NCBI RefSeq assembly: GCF_017983445.1
Contig: NZ_JAGOBJ010000001.1
Coordinates: forward strand, 1 to 64,000
DNA: 64,000 bases
Source: Halomonas sp.
Lineage (GTDB): Bacteria > Pseudomonadota > Gammaproteobacteria > Pseudomonadales > Halomonadaceae
Reading direction: 5' to 3'
Shown here: positions 8,386 through 17,069 of the stretch, in pieces
Layout: each line of letters starts with the position of its first letter
Numbering within the stretch: the stretch's first letter is position 1
Translations under genes and position numbers: made by a program
Notes under the pieces: generated by a model
Told to the model about the DNA's origin: nothing
Seen by the model: the letters and a program-made list of their open reading frames with translations, nothing else
The model's database searches: none

Positions 8386-9128
8386 TCGTTGCCTCCTGTC
8401 AGCTGGTCACTCAGACGCTGCGCTTCGGCCACATCCAGGCTGCCCTCATAAATCGCCCGCCCGGTAATCGCTCCTAAAATGCCGCTATCCGCGACATCGC
8501 ACAGCGCTTTAATGTCGTCCAGGTTGGTCACGCCGCCAGAGGCTATTACCGGCAGACCACCTTCGCGCGCCAGTTGGGCCGTGGCTTCAACGTTAACCCC
8601 TTGCATCATGCCGTCGCGGGCAATGTCGGTATACACGATGCTGGAAACGCCGTCATCGGCAAAGCGCTTGGCCAGATCGACCGCCTTGACGCTGGATACT
8701 TCCGCCCAGCCGTCGGTAGCTACAAAGCCGTCTTTAGCATCCAGCCCAACAATCACATGGCCTGGGAAGGCGCGGCACATTTCGCCCACAAACGCGGGCT
8801 CTTTAACCGCTTTGGTGCCGAGAATTACGTAAGACACGCCTGCGTTCAGGTAGTGCTCGATGGTCTCGGCAGTACGGATACCGCCGCCAATTTGAATGGG
8901 CAGGTTGGGGTAGGCACGTGCTATGGCCGTGACGGCATCGCCATTCACCGGCTTGCCTTCAAAGGCGCCGTTCAGGTCGACCAGATGAAGGCGGCGTGCG
9001 CCAGCTTCTACCCAGCGGGCGGCCATCGCAACCGGGTCATCGCCGTAGGAGGTCGCATCGTCCATGCGCCCTTGTTTCAACCGCACACACTGGCCGTCTT
9101 TGAGATCGATCGCAGGAATTACCAACAT
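8382..9128 (-). CDS. hisA: Phosphoribosylformimino-AICAR ribotide isomerase HisA
   Basis: Catalyses the Amadori rearrangement of ProFAR to PRFAR, the substrate of HisHF. This 248-residue (beta/alpha)8 barrel has the N-terminal [17 protein letters not shown] with catalytic Asp8, the GGGIRT phosphate loop, YTDIARDGM with the second catalytic Asp, and VIASGGV. It starts 11 bases after hisH and overlaps hisF. The similarity to HisF reflects the known ancient duplication of these barrels. Confidence 0.97.
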   Translation of the reverse strand: MLVIPAIDLKDGQCVRLKQGRMDDATSYGDDPVAMAARWVEAGARRLHLVDLNGAFEGKPVNGDAVTAIARAYPNLPIQIGGGIRTAETIEHYLNAGVSYVILGTKAVKEPAFVGEMCRAFPGHVIVGLDAKDGFVATDGWAEVSSVKAVDLAKRFADDGVSSIVYTDIARDGMMQGVNVEATAQLAREGGLPVIASGGVTNLDDIKALCDVADSGILGAITGRAIYEGSLDVAEAQRLSDQLTGGNE

Positions 9129-9139
9129 GACTAAACCTC

Positions 9140-9781
9140 TTAAGGCGTCCAGGTGACAAAGTTTTCGAGTAAGCGCAGGCCTGCTCGGGAGCTTTTTTCC
9201 GGGTGAAACTGTACGGCAAAGGTGGCATCACGGCCAATCGCCACGTGGGCGCCTACCTTGCCATAGTGTGTAGTGCCAAATACCTGGGCATCGTCAACAG
9301 CATTCACGTAGTAGCTGTGTACGAAGTAGAAGTGCTCGTTATTATCGATACCGGCCCACAGCGGGTGATCATGATGCTGCTCGACCAGGTTCCAACCCAT
9401 GTGGGGTACTTTCAAGCGCTGGTCGTGCTCGTCGCGCATGTCGGTAGGGAATTTATCGACGCTGCCTTGGAAAAAGCCCAGGCAGTCAACGCCGCCATTC
9501 TCTTCGCTACGCTCCAGGAGCATTTGCTGGCCCACACAGATCCCAAGCAGAGGCTTTGCCTGACGGGTCAACACATCATCAACCAGGCCACGCAACTCAG
9601 TGCGTTCAAGTTCGCCCACGCAGTCGCGGATGGCGCCCTGGCCGGGCAGCACCAGGCGCGTGGCGCCTAGAATGCGCCGCGGGTCGCGGGTAATAATGAC
9701 GTTTTCATGGGTAACGTGTTCGAGCGCCTTCGCGACAGAATGTAGATTTCCCATCCCGTAGTCGATCACAGCAATGGTCAT
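9140..9781 (-). CDS. hisH: Imidazole glycerol phosphate synthase glutaminase subunit HisH
   Basis: The class I glutamine amidotransferase half of the HisHF enzyme. The 213-residue protein has YGMGNLHSV at the N-terminus, the intact nucleophile elbow [11 protein letters not shown] with its cysteine, and the C-terminal AVQFHPEKS with catalytic His and Glu. This contrasts with the cysteine-less amidotransferase-like protein at 5642-6337. The start ATG at 9781 has AAGGAG upstream. It is second in hisBHAF, 64 bases after hisB. Confidence 0.97.
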   Translation of the reverse strand: MTIAVIDYGMGNLHSVAKALEHVTHENVIITRDPRRILGATRLVLPGQGAIRDCVGELERTELRGLVDDVLTRQAKPLLGICVGQQMLLERSEENGGVDCLGFFQGSVDKFPTDMRDEHDQRLKVPHMGWNLVEQHHDHPLWAGIDNNEHFYFVHSYYVNAVDDAQVFGTTHYGKVGAHVAIGRDATFAVQFHPEKSSRAGLRLLENFVTWTP

Positions 9782-9845
9782 GTAGCGCTCCTTAAACGAG
9801 TGAACGAACAGTTGCTTGCACTGTTGCCTATACTACAGCACACCA

Positions 9846-10439
9846 TTATAGGCTCCCTTTGGTGGAAGGCATTTGCCCCGCCATGCGTGGGTCTTCGGCG
9901 ACAGCCATTCGCAGGGCGCGCCCAAAGGCTTTAAAAATCGTTTCGGCTTGGTGGTGAGCATTAAAGCCTTTAACGTTGTCGATATGCAGCGTTACGCGAG
10001 CATGGTTGACGAAGCCTTGGAAGAACTCCCAAAACAGTTGGGTATCCATGCGGCCTATCGTATCGCGAGTGAAGTCGACATTCATATAAAGACCGGGCCG
10101 ACCCGAGAAATCAATTACTACGCGCGATAGCGCTTCATCAAGTGGCACATAGGCATGCCCATAACGATAAATGCCGCGCTTGTCGCCAATCGCTTCGTTA
10201 AAAGCCTGGCCTAATGTAATCCCCAGGTCTTCAACGGTATGGTGGTCATCAATATGCAAGTCGCCCGTCGCCTGGATATCAAGGTCGACCATTCCATGGC
10301 GCGCAACTTGATCAAGCATATGATCCAGAAAAGGAACACCAGTTTCGCAGCGAAGATGGCCTTCGCCATCCAGATTGACGCTGACAGTAATCTGGGTTTC
10401 ATTCGTATCACGGCTAACCGTGGCAATACGCGCTGCCAT
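9846..10439 (-). CDS. hisB: Imidazoleglycerol-phosphate dehydratase HisB
   Basis: Dehydrates imidazole glycerol phosphate to imidazole acetol-phosphate, the substrate of HisC. The protein is the monofunctional 197-residue type, without the phosphatase domain of the E. coli fusion. It shows the manganese-binding histidine motifs DHHTVED and HHQAE, plus [14 protein letters not shown] 10439 is chosen because GCAGGAG precedes it; the frame stays open upstream to 10562 but those residues match nothing in the family. It heads the operon hisB-hisH-hisA-hisF. Confidence 0.96.
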   Translation of the reverse strand: MAARIATVSRDTNETQITVSVNLDGEGHLRCETGVPFLDHMLDQVARHGMVDLDIQATGDLHIDDHHTVEDLGITLGQAFNEAIGDKRGIYRYGHAYVPLDEALSRVVIDFSGRPGLYMNVDFTRDTIGRMDTQLFWEFFQGFVNHARVTLHIDNVKGFNAHHQAETIFKAFGRALRMAVAEDPRMAGQMPSTKGSL

Positions 10440-10643
10440 GTTGCATCTCCTGCGCACTAGCGCATTCTTAGGGTAAGGCGATGGGCTGCATTGTCTCACC
10501 ACCGTATAATCAGGCCATAAATCTGCGGCAAAGCGCCCATTATAGAGAATCGGCGCACTCATCCGCTACAATGCGCGAAAGGTAGCCGTCGTTTAGGGCA
10601 TTAAAAACTGCAGCCTGTCTGCTTTGGCGAAGAGGAATTCACC

Positions 10644-11126
10644 ATGCCGGTGACACTAGAGCACGTCGACCTGGCTCGTTGGGACACCGATGAGCAAGTG
10701 CGCCTCGACCTGATACGCATTTATGAAGATGCGCCTAAAGAGCGGGTGCCTACCCAAGAAGTCCTGGTGTTTATTGAACAGCACCTGAATGCTAATCATT
10801 TTTTTGCCTGTGCCCACTTCAATGATCATTTATTAGGAGCGGCGGCTATTCAAGAGGCCTCTGACCGGGCCTGGTGGCTCTCTGAACTATGCGTTCGCAA
10901 AATTACCCGCCGCCGGGGCGTCGGCTCGCGGTTGATGGCGCTGCTGGGTGAGCAGGCCAAGCAGGAAGAGCGTAAGCTGCGCATTGAAACCACGCACCTG
11001 CCGCTGGCCGATCAGGTTCTGCTTTCCAAGCTTGGCTACCGTCCTGGCACCAATGCCGAAGGGCCAGCATCAGGTAAGCCGCTAATCAGCAATTTTGTTG
11101 AGCTAGACCCACAAGGGAAAGGGTAA
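10644..11126 (+). CDS. GNAT-family acetyltransferase, PanZ/PanM-like
   Basis: A 160-residue GNAT protein. The acetyl-CoA loop LCVRKITRRRGVGSRLM closely resembles that of E. coli PanZ (PanM), which binds acetyl-CoA and promotes self-cleavage of the aspartate decarboxylase PanD, regulating pantothenate and CoA synthesis. The N-terminal VDLARWDTDEQVRLDLIRIY also resembles PanZ. This protein is longer than the 127-residue E. coli PanZ, so a different GNAT role is possible. AAGAGGA lies upstream of ATG 10644. Its stop overlaps the start of the AsmA gene (TAATG). Confidence 0.7.
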   Translation: MPVTLEHVDLARWDTDEQVRLDLIRIYEDAPKERVPTQEVLVFIEQHLNANHFFACAHFNDHLLGAAAIQEASDRAWWLSELCVRKITRRRGVGSRLMALLGEQAKQEERKLRIETTHLPLADQVLLSKLGYRPGTNAEGPASGKPLISNFVELDPQGKG

Positions 11127-13465
11127 TGAAACAGTTATTACGTATTTTGCTGGCCGCTATCGGAATTCTCGGCATTGTGGCAGTAGCGGCGGTGGTCTAT
11201 GTCACCACCTTTCTGGATCCCGAGGACTTCAAGCCGCGCCTGACATCGGTAGTGGAAGAACACACTGGTCTGCATCTGGCACTTGAAGGGCCGATCACCT
11301 GGTCATTTTACCCGCGTATTGGGGTAAGCGTGGAGCAAGCCCGCGCCTGGCTTCCGGACCAGCCTGAAGAGGACACCTCATTTGCGGCTATCAACCGTGC
11401 TGAAGTCAGCGTTGCCTTTGCGCCGCTGCTGCGTGGGGAGATCGCCATTGATGGCTTGACGCTGGATGGCATGCGCTTGAACCTGGAGCGGGACGCCGAA
11501 GGAGAAGGTAACTGGGAGCCCTTGCTTGAGCGTCTGGCTGAAAGCGGTGACGAAACGGCAGAAACAATGCTGGCTCCGGCTAGCGCCGGGCCGCATGCTG
11601 ATGCGGGCAGCCTGTCGGTGGTGCTGAATATTGCCAGTGTCGAAGTCAGAAATGCCGATATCCGCTTCCGTGATGTCCAGAGCCAAGCGCTGTGGCGCCT
11701 TCAGTCGCTAAATGTTTCAGGCAGTAACGTTAATCCAGTAAGCCCCTTCCCGTTAAAGACCATGTTTACCTTAACCAAGCATAATCGTCTGGATGCCGAA
11801 GCGCTGGAGCGCCCGCCGGAACTCACCAGCGATATTGATCTTGAAACACGCATGCGTCTCCAGCTTGCTGAAGACCGCGTAGTGCTGGAAAACATCCGGC
11901 TAAACACCCAGACGCGTAAGGGCACAGAGGGTGAGCCGCAGCGGCTTAGCTTGAAAGCCGCTGAAATGATTGCCCGCATGGATGAGAAGCAGCTAAGTGT
12001 TAGTGAAGGCGTTTTAGAGGCAGGCCTGCAGAATGCAGAAAAATGGCAGGGTAGCCTGGCGCTGGCGCTAGCCTTTGGCCTGGAAAGCAACTGGCAGGCG
12101 CAAACGGCACAGTTGAAGGATTTTCAATTTACCGGGCCTGACGGGCTGCGCATGAGCGGCCATCTTAACGTCGAACAGATGTTTGATGCACCTCGGTACC
12201 GCGGACAGATTACCGCTGCGCCCTTTACCTTGCGCCCATGGCTGAGCCGTACAGGTGTTGAGCTTAATACCACCAGTGAAGCAGCGCTTAGCGATATCGC
12301 CATGACCAGCCCTATTGAGGGCGATACACAGCAAGTCTCGCTGCCAAGCCTGTCTTTGGTTATCGATGACAGTACCTTTACAGGGCAGGTGTCGGCTGCA
12401 CTGGACGGTTCGCAGGTGGCATTTGATCTGGAAGGTGATCAGCTGGACATCGATCGTTATCTTCCAGGTCCTACAACGTCCCAGCAGGCCAGTGCAGGCT
12501 TGCTACGCAAAGCGTTTGCTCAGAGCATGAATATTTTGCTGCCACAGGCTTGGCTAAGTGAACTGTCGCTTGACGGTGATCTAAGCGTTGAGGCCCTTTT
12601 AATGGGCGGCCTGACCTTTAATAACACCCGCCTGCAGTTGCGTGGTGAAGATGGCCTGCAGGAGCTAACGGCTTTTGAGTCTCAGTTCTATGGTGGAGAG
12701 CTTAATGCCACCGGGAAGCTGGACGCTCGTGAGCGAGTGATGGAATGGGCTATTTCTCCCACTATTAACAACGTGCAAATGGCGTCCCTCATTGAAGCCA
12801 TCAGCAACGACGAGGACCCTTCACCGCTAAGAGGGCGCCTGCATCTGGGGGGTGAACTGACCTCTCGGGGTAATAGCCGTGAAGCGTTAACCAGCAACCT
12901 TAATGGGTTGCTAAATGCCCGCCTCAATGAAGGCGCAATTTTAGATATCAATATTTCTCAGCAGATGTGTGAGCTGGTGGCCCAGCTGGAAGGCGAAGGC
13001 ACGCTGCGTGATTGGCATACCGATACGCGTTTTGAGCGCTTCGACGCGACGTTCCTGGTACGCAATGGCGTGGTGACCAGTGATAATCTGCTGATCAAGC
13101 TTCCGGGAATTGATGTGAACGGAGAGGGCGAACTCGATTTTAACAGCCTGGACTTCGATACCCGTGCTAACGCGCGCTTGGTAGATACCGCTGACGTCGC
13201 ATGCAAGGTGAATCCACGTTTGGAACAGTTACCGCTACCGGTACGCTGCGAAGGCCATCTTGGCGGTGCCACCAATGAGTGGTGCCGCTTCGACCGCTCC
13301 GCCTTTCAAACCGCTGTGGTTGACCTGCTGCGTAATGAAGCCGGTAATCGCGTGGCAGACGAGCTGGAAGAGCGTGTAGAAGGCTCTTTGGACAAAATAG
13401 ATGAGCGCCTTGGCGAAGGTGCCGGTCAGGAACTTCGTGAAGGCATCCGTCGTCTATTTAACTGA
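11126..13465 (+). CDS. asmA: AsmA family envelope protein
   Basis: A 779-residue AsmA-family protein: one N-terminal membrane helix (IGILGIVAVAAVVYV), then a long, mostly beta-strand region typical of the AsmA/TamB bridge-like proteins thought to carry phospholipids across the periplasm. Family stretches visible are the DPEDFKPRL segment after the helix, GPITWSFYPRIGVSVEQ, and the C-terminal AsmA domain ending in a helical VADELEERVEGS tail. Translation is coupled to the PanZ-like gene. A terminator follows at 13486. Confidence 0.9.
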   Translation: MKQLLRILLAAIGILGIVAVAAVVYVTTFLDPEDFKPRLTSVVEEHTGLHLALEGPITWSFYPRIGVSVEQARAWLPDQPEEDTSFAAINRAEVSVAFAPLLRGEIAIDGLTLDGMRLNLERDAEGEGNWEPLLERLAESGDETAETMLAPASAGPHADAGSLSVVLNIASVEVRNADIRFRDVQSQALWRLQSLNVSGSNVNPVSPFPLKTMFTLTKHNRLDAEALERPPELTSDIDLETRMRLQLAEDRVVLENIRLNTQTRKGTEGEPQRLSLKAAEMIARMDEKQLSVSEGVLEAGLQNAEKWQGSLALALAFGLESNWQAQTAQLKDFQFTGPDGLRMSGHLNVEQMFDAPRYRGQITAAPFTLRPWLSRTGVELNTTSEAALSDIAMTSPIEGDTQQVSLPSLSLVIDDSTFTGQVSAALDGSQVAFDLEGDQLDIDRYLPGPTTSQQASAGLLRKAFAQSMNILLPQAWLSELSLDGDLSVEALLMGGLTFNNTRLQLRGEDGLQELTAFESQFYGGELNATGKLDARERVMEWAISPTINNVQMASLIEAISNDEDPSPLRGRLHLGGELTSRGNSREALTSNLNGLLNARLNEGAILDINISQQMCELVAQLEGEGTLRDWHTDTRFERFDATFLVRNGVVTSDNLLIKLPGIDVNGEGELDFNSLDFDTRANARLVDTADVACKVNPRLEQLPLPVRCEGHLGGATNEWCRFDRSAFQTAVVDLLRNEAGNRVADELEERVEGSLDKIDERLGEGAGQELREGIRRLFN

Positions 13466-13485
13466 GCATTCATGCAAGACACTCT

Positions 13486-13514
13486 GCGCCGGCCTCGATG
13501 CCGGCGCTTTTTTA
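13486..13514 (+). terminator. Terminator after asmA
   Basis: GCGCCGG pairs with CCGGCGC around CCTCGATG and is followed by T6. It lies inside the open frame that extends mutY upstream, which supports the later mutY start at 13580. Confidence 0.85.
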
Positions 13515-13579
13515 TTGCCCCCATGATTAATTGGCACGCTGCGCCAAGTATTTACGAACGCTCTATCGAAGGAAACCGC

Positions 13580-14674
13580 ATGGCTGATATGCCCACTCCC
13601 AGGCTCACGGCAGAAGAGTTCTATCGTCGCCTGATCGCCTGGTTCGACGAGTATGGCCGTCATGATCTGCCCTGGCAGTCGCCTCGCAGCGCTTACCGCG
13701 TGTGGGTGTCAGAAATCATGCTCCAGCAAACCCAGGTAACGACGGTTATCCCTTATTTCGAACGCTTTATGGCGCGCTTCCCCACGCTTGAGTCACTAGC
13801 GCTGGCGCCTCAGGACGAAGTGCTGCACTTATGGACAGGGCTTGGCTATTACGCTCGAGCGCGCAATCTGCATAAGGCCGCTCAGCTGGCGCTTGCCGAG
13901 CACAGTGGCGAGCTGCCAACTACAAGTGTTGAAGCGCTTACCGCGTTGCCGGGCATTGGCCGCTCAACCGCGGGCGCGGTCATTGCCCAAAGTACTGGCC
14001 AGCGAGCAGCGATTCTGGACGGCAACGTCAAACGCTCGCTAACGCGGCTGCACGCTATCCCCGGCTGGCCTGGTAAGCCAGAGGTAGAGCGTAAGCTATG
14101 GACGCTTGCCGAGTACTACACGCCGTCTACCCGCCTGGCGGACTTCACCCAGGCAATGATGGATTTTGGCGCCACGCTATGTAAACGTAGCAAGCCCGAC
14201 TGCAAGGTCTGCCCGTTTAATGATGTTTGCCTGGCATATGCCCAGGGCGAGCCGCAGCGCTACCCGGAGTCCAAACCTAAAAAAGCCCTGCCTACCCGCA
14301 GCACTATCATGCTGCTGCTACAGGATAGCCAAGGGCGGGTCTGGCTAGAGCAGCGCCCGCCTAGCGGATTATGGGGCGGCCTGTGGAGCCTGCCGCAATT
14401 TGAAAAACACAGCGAGCTCAATGACTGGCTGGAGATGCATGCCGTATCGCCCAAGCGCCAACCCACCATGCCCAGTTTTCACCATACCTTTAGCCATTTT
14501 CGCCTTGAAATTACCCCTCAGCCGGTTTCCTGCGATAGGCTGAGCGGGGTGCGTGAAAGCGGCGTATGGTATGACGTTGAAAATCCGCGTGAGCTTGGCC
14601 TGGCAGCCCCTGTAAAAGCGCTGCTTAGCCAACTAACGCCCTTTACGCTTAACTTAACGCCAGGGCGTGTATAG
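13580..14674 (+). CDS. mutY: A/G-specific adenine glycosylase MutY
   Basis: Removes adenine mispaired with 8-oxoguanine in base excision repair. The 364-residue protein has the catalytic region VSEIMLQQTQV (Glu), the helix-hairpin-helix ALPGIGRSTAGAV, the catalytic Asp in AILDGNVKR, the iron-sulfur cluster cysteines in the CKRSKPDCKVCPFNDVC stretch, and a C-terminal NUDIX-like domain with LWGGLWSLPQFE that recognises 8-oxoG. ATG 13580 follows AAGGAAACCGC; the longer open frame upstream includes the asmA terminator. It is followed closely by yggX, an order common in gammaproteobacteria. Confidence 0.96.
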   Translation: MADMPTPRLTAEEFYRRLIAWFDEYGRHDLPWQSPRSAYRVWVSEIMLQQTQVTTVIPYFERFMARFPTLESLALAPQDEVLHLWTGLGYYARARNLHKAAQLALAEHSGELPTTSVEALTALPGIGRSTAGAVIAQSTGQRAAILDGNVKRSLTRLHAIPGWPGKPEVERKLWTLAEYYTPSTRLADFTQAMMDFGATLCKRSKPDCKVCPFNDVCLAYAQGEPQRYPESKPKKALPTRSTIMLLLQDSQGRVWLEQRPPSGLWGGLWSLPQFEKHSELNDWLEMHAVSPKRQPTMPSFHHTFSHFRLEITPQPVSCDRLSGVRESGVWYDVENPRELGLAAPVKALLSQLTPFTLNLTPGRV

Positions 14675-14729
14675 GCGCCTGGACCTATAGATCAGCACCA
14701 GATCAGTACCTAGCCAATAAGGAGCATCC

Positions 14730-15005
14730 ATGAGCAACACGGTTTTTTGCCGCAAGTACCAAAAAGAGCTGCCGGCCCTCCCGTTTCCGCCGCTACCCGG
14801 CAAGCAGGGCCAGGAGATTCAAGCGACCGTTTCCAAGCAGGCCTGGGAGGAATGGCAGGCACTGCAGACCCGACTGATCAATGAAAAGCATCTGAATATG
14901 CTCGACCCAGAATCTCGCGCCTACCTGATGGAGCAGATGCAGCGCTTTCTGGATAATGAAGCAACCGATCAGGCCGAAGGTTATGTGCCGCCTACGCAGG
15001 CGTAA
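14730..15005 (+). CDS. yggX: Fe(2+)-trafficking protein YggX
   Basis: A small cytoplasmic protein that protects iron-sulfur proteins from oxidation and may carry ferrous iron. The 91-residue sequence carries the family marks: N-terminal VFCRKYQKELPAL with the conserved cysteine, GQEIQATVSKQAWEEW, and the MLDPESRAYLMEQM segment. ATG 14730 has AAGGAG seven bases upstream. It follows mutY by 55 bases and is probably co-transcribed, fitting shared roles in oxidative damage defence. Confidence 0.95.
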   Translation: MSNTVFCRKYQKELPALPFPPLPGKQGQEIQATVSKQAWEEWQALQTRLINEKHLNMLDPESRAYLMEQMQRFLDNEATDQAEGYVPPTQA

Positions 15006-15116
15006 TGGAATGCTCCGGTCGGCGGCAATCGCAGGAAATACGGGCGTTTCAGCCCTACGCCGTTAGTCGTAGAGTTAGCCTAAGCAACGGTTAGAAAAGA
15101 AAGTTTCACAAAGGTG

Positions 15117-15145
15117 TTGACGAAAAGCTGAGTTTTTAGTTTAAT
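15117..15145 (+). promoter_or_regulatory. Sigma70-type promoter of the tRNA operon
   Basis: TTGACG (15117-15122) and TTTAAT (15140-15145) are spaced by 17 bases, one mismatch each from the consensus. The predicted start lies near 15152, about 10 bases before the first tRNA, after a GC-rich discriminator as expected for stringently controlled stable RNA. Confidence 0.75.
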
Positions 15146-15161
15146 ACGCACCGTTGGCAAG

Positions 15162-15237
15162 GGCCAGATAGCTCAGTTGGTAGAGCAGGGGATTGAAAAT
15201 CCCCGTGTCGGCGGTTCGATTCCGTCTCTGGCCACCA
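15162..15237 (+). tRNA. tRNA-Phe (GAA)
   Basis: A 76-base cloverleaf with acceptor GGCCAGA/TCTGGCC, anticodon stem GGGGA/TCCCC around GAA, a TTCGATT T-loop and encoded CCA. First gene of a three-tRNA operon. Confidence 0.97.
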
Positions 15238-15243
15238 AACAGT

Positions 15244-15318
15244 TGGGGTATCGCCAAGTGGTAAGGCACCGGTTTTTGGTATCGGCATTCCCAGGTTCGA
15301 ATCCTGGTACCCCAGCCA
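15244..15318 (+). tRNA. tRNA-Gln (TTG)
   Basis: A 75-base cloverleaf starting TGGGGTA with matching TACCCCA acceptor, anticodon loop TTTTGGT giving TTG (glutamine), the T-arm CCAGGTTCGAATCCTGG and an encoded CCA. Second of the operon, six bases after tRNA-Phe. Its wobble uridine is a likely substrate for the selD-mnmH selenium pathway found at 3489-5623. Confidence 0.97.
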
Positions 15319-15390
15319 TTGCCAACAAGATTTCTTGTTGACTGACTAGCTTAACTGCAAAGCAGTCATTTTCTCAAGAAAATATGAAGC

Positions 15391-15466
<76 letters not shown>

Positions 15467-15510
15467 TCAAAAAGATGGTTAAAAGCAACATATTAGAGAA
15501 TCCGAAGAGG

Positions 15511-15533
15511 CCGTCCGAAAGGGCGGTTTTTTT
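15511..15533 (+). terminator. tRNA operon terminator
   Basis: CCGTCC pairs with GGGCGG around GAAA, followed by seven Ts. Confidence 0.85.
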
Positions 15534-15934
15534 GTGCGTGTTTGAAAAATTTTCGCAGCCTGTTAAATCGTTTACTTATACTATTCAAAATACGGAGTGG
15601 GCTGCGCCTTGATAATCATCGCTATCTTTGTGCATGCATTAAAAGACAGCGCTATGAATACTGGGTAATAAAATGGCTGGCTGTGTTTGTTAGCCTGGGT
15701 AGGAGTAAAGTGGCCCTCCTTGGCCTATCGCGCTTCCTTGATCCTTTCGCATACTGCTTTCCATCGCCCGTCCTTGGGCTAGCGCGACTCAAGTGGGCTA
15801 CTGCGATCAGTAGCAATTAAAAGTGTAGCTACTCTGATAAAAAAAAATATAGTCGATCGACGACAATTTTTGTAAGCATCTTCTTACATCAAAATGATAA
15901 ATGTATAAATTTCAATTATCTGTGCCGTGCCACA

Positions 15935-16129
15935 TTAAATATTCTTAAGGGATTGTAGGCAGGGCGATGCGATATCGCGATACAGTTTCGATGATTCGAG
16001 CCTATGATAAGCCAATATGTGGCAAACAAGACTGAGATAGAGGACAGATAGTACGGGGATAGAAAACAGCAACGCCCCAATAAAGGGGCGTTTGGTGTAC
16101 TCATGCCTTCCTGGCGTGTGGTCACTCAT
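15935..16129 (-). CDS. Possible small single-helix membrane protein
   Basis: A 64-codon ORF from ATG 16129 with a charged N-terminus (MSDHTPGRHEYTKRPF), one clear membrane helix (IGALLFSIPVLSVLYLSLVC) and a polar tail. The binding site is weak (CAGG close to the ATG). A second overlapping frame at 15916-16125 looks less protein-like. The arrangement of charge and helix is what favours this frame, but with no homologue recognised and an AT-rich setting it may be a chance ORF. Confidence 0.3.
   Translation of the reverse strand: MSDHTPGRHEYTKRPFIGALLFSIPVLSVLYLSLVCHILAYHRLESSKLYRDIASPCLQSLKNI
16071..16092. other. GC-rich hairpin in AT-rich gap
   Basis: AACGCCCC pairs with GGGGCGTT (8 bp, loop AATAAA). 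It has only a three-base T-run, so terminator function is doubtful; it also falls within the possible small ORF on the minus strand. Confidence 0.35.
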
Positions 16130-16565
16130 CCTGAGTGGAAATTCCTTTTCGTTGGTGGCTTCCTGCCGCCGACAACTTCATATTAAACCATGTATAACAT
16201 GTGCACAAGGGTTGAGAGGTAAAATATACCGAAACTTATATTTCACATTTTTCAAGCTTGCATAGGTCTGGTACGGCTAGCCACTGGCCTACTGACGATG
16301 CCGTTCTTGGCTGTTAGAAATAGCATGCTAGTACCTGCTGCCCATTCAAGCATCAAGTAAAGACAAGCAATCATGTACACGGTTAATAAAAGTTATAAAA
16401 AATGTTTTTATCTTTATTGAAATAGATCATCGGCAATTATCGAGCTTGTTCACCTAGGTTAATGAATGTTGATGGTAATAAAGCCTTGTTAATTACAAAT
16501 ATTAAATATTTCTTTAATTAGCTATATCACTTGAAACAGCTTTAGGGTTGGCTACTCTCAATTTA

Positions 16566-16583
16566 CTCGATTGATTAATCGAG
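16566..16583. promoter_or_regulatory. Inverted repeat upstream of the yciG-like gene
   Basis: CTCGATT (16566-16572) and AATCGAG (16577-16583) form a perfect 7-bp inverted repeat around GATT, 48 bases before the start codon. It could be an operator or a leader hairpin; no regulator is identified. Confidence 0.35.
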
Positions 16584-16630
16584 ATCGACGGAATGATTGG
16601 TTTTTATTGAAAGTATCAAGGAGATTAATC

Positions 16631-16792
16631 ATGGCTAATAATCGTAATGATAACGGAAATGGCATGAACCGCGAAGACTCTGGCAAGAAAGGCGGTCAGA
16701 AGAGTGGCGGTAACTTTGCCAATGACCCCAAACGTGCTTCTGAAGCAGGCAAGAAAGGTGGTGAAAATAGCCACGGAGGCCGTAACTCCTGA
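16631..16792 (+). CDS. yciG: KGG-repeat stress protein, YciG-like
   Basis: A 53-residue, very hydrophilic protein with the repeated K-G-G motif (GKKGGQKSGGNF and GKKGGENSHGG) and the central FANDPKRASEAG, typical of the stress-induced KGG family (YciG, Con-10-like). Function is not known; members are induced in stationary phase and acid stress. ATG 16631 is chosen because AAGGAG lies nine bases upstream; the open frame extends to 16571 without a site. It precedes katN and a yciE-like gene, the same content as the enterobacterial yciGFE-katN operon under RpoS. Confidence 0.88.
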   Translation: MANNRNDNGNGMNREDSGKKGGQKSGGNFANDPKRASEAGKKGGENSHGGRNS

Positions 16793-17023
16793 TCATAAAC
16801 AATAGGTTGATGATCAGGTGGTAGATCTATTCTTCAATACTGCCTTTTTAATGAAGTTAAGTCATGATGACGTTATGTCAGACTTTCTTTAAGGCGTTTA
16901 TGTCAATTCATTAACGTCAGTCTTAATTAAAATAGAAATATTTTTTAGTATTTTAATTAAGCAACAAGGAAGGTTATTGTCGGCTATAGGAGCTGGCGCT
17001 AATAGACATAAATATTGAGATTT

Positions 17024-17049
17024 CTGCCAGGAAGTATTCTTCCTGGCAG
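17024..17049 (+). promoter_or_regulatory. Perfect hairpin in the katN leader
   Basis: CTGCCAGGAAG (17024-17034) pairs perfectly with CTTCCTGGCAG (17039-17049) around a TATT loop. It ends six bases before the katN binding site GCAGGAGA. No T-run follows, so it is not a normal terminator; a stabilising or translation-controlling leader structure, or a protein operator, is more likely. Confidence 0.6.
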
Positions 17050-17069
17050 CTTATGCAGGAGATTGCACT

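Larger units (their letters stand above)
15540..16565. other. About 1 kb AT-rich stretch without a confident gene
   Basis: Between the tRNA terminator and the yciG-like gene no recognisable gene is seen. A 92-codon open frame at 15542-15820 starts with TTG, has no binding site and no family resemblance. A small minus-strand ORF with one hydrophobic segment (15935-16129) is listed separately at low confidence. The base composition falls steadily towards AT from about 15830. It may be a decayed insertion next to tRNA genes, but no attachment-site repeat of a tRNA end was found by eye. Confidence 0.5.

Noticed and set aside
8574-9134. Long ORF antisense to hisA
   Set aside because: Overlaps a clear gene in full on the other strand and shows no family features.
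10440-10562. N-terminal extension of hisB
   Set aside because: Residues match nothing in HisB and the good binding site is just before 10439.
15542-15820. 92-codon ORF after the tRNA terminator
   Set aside because: TTG start, no binding site, no recognisable domain, and it begins right after the terminator.
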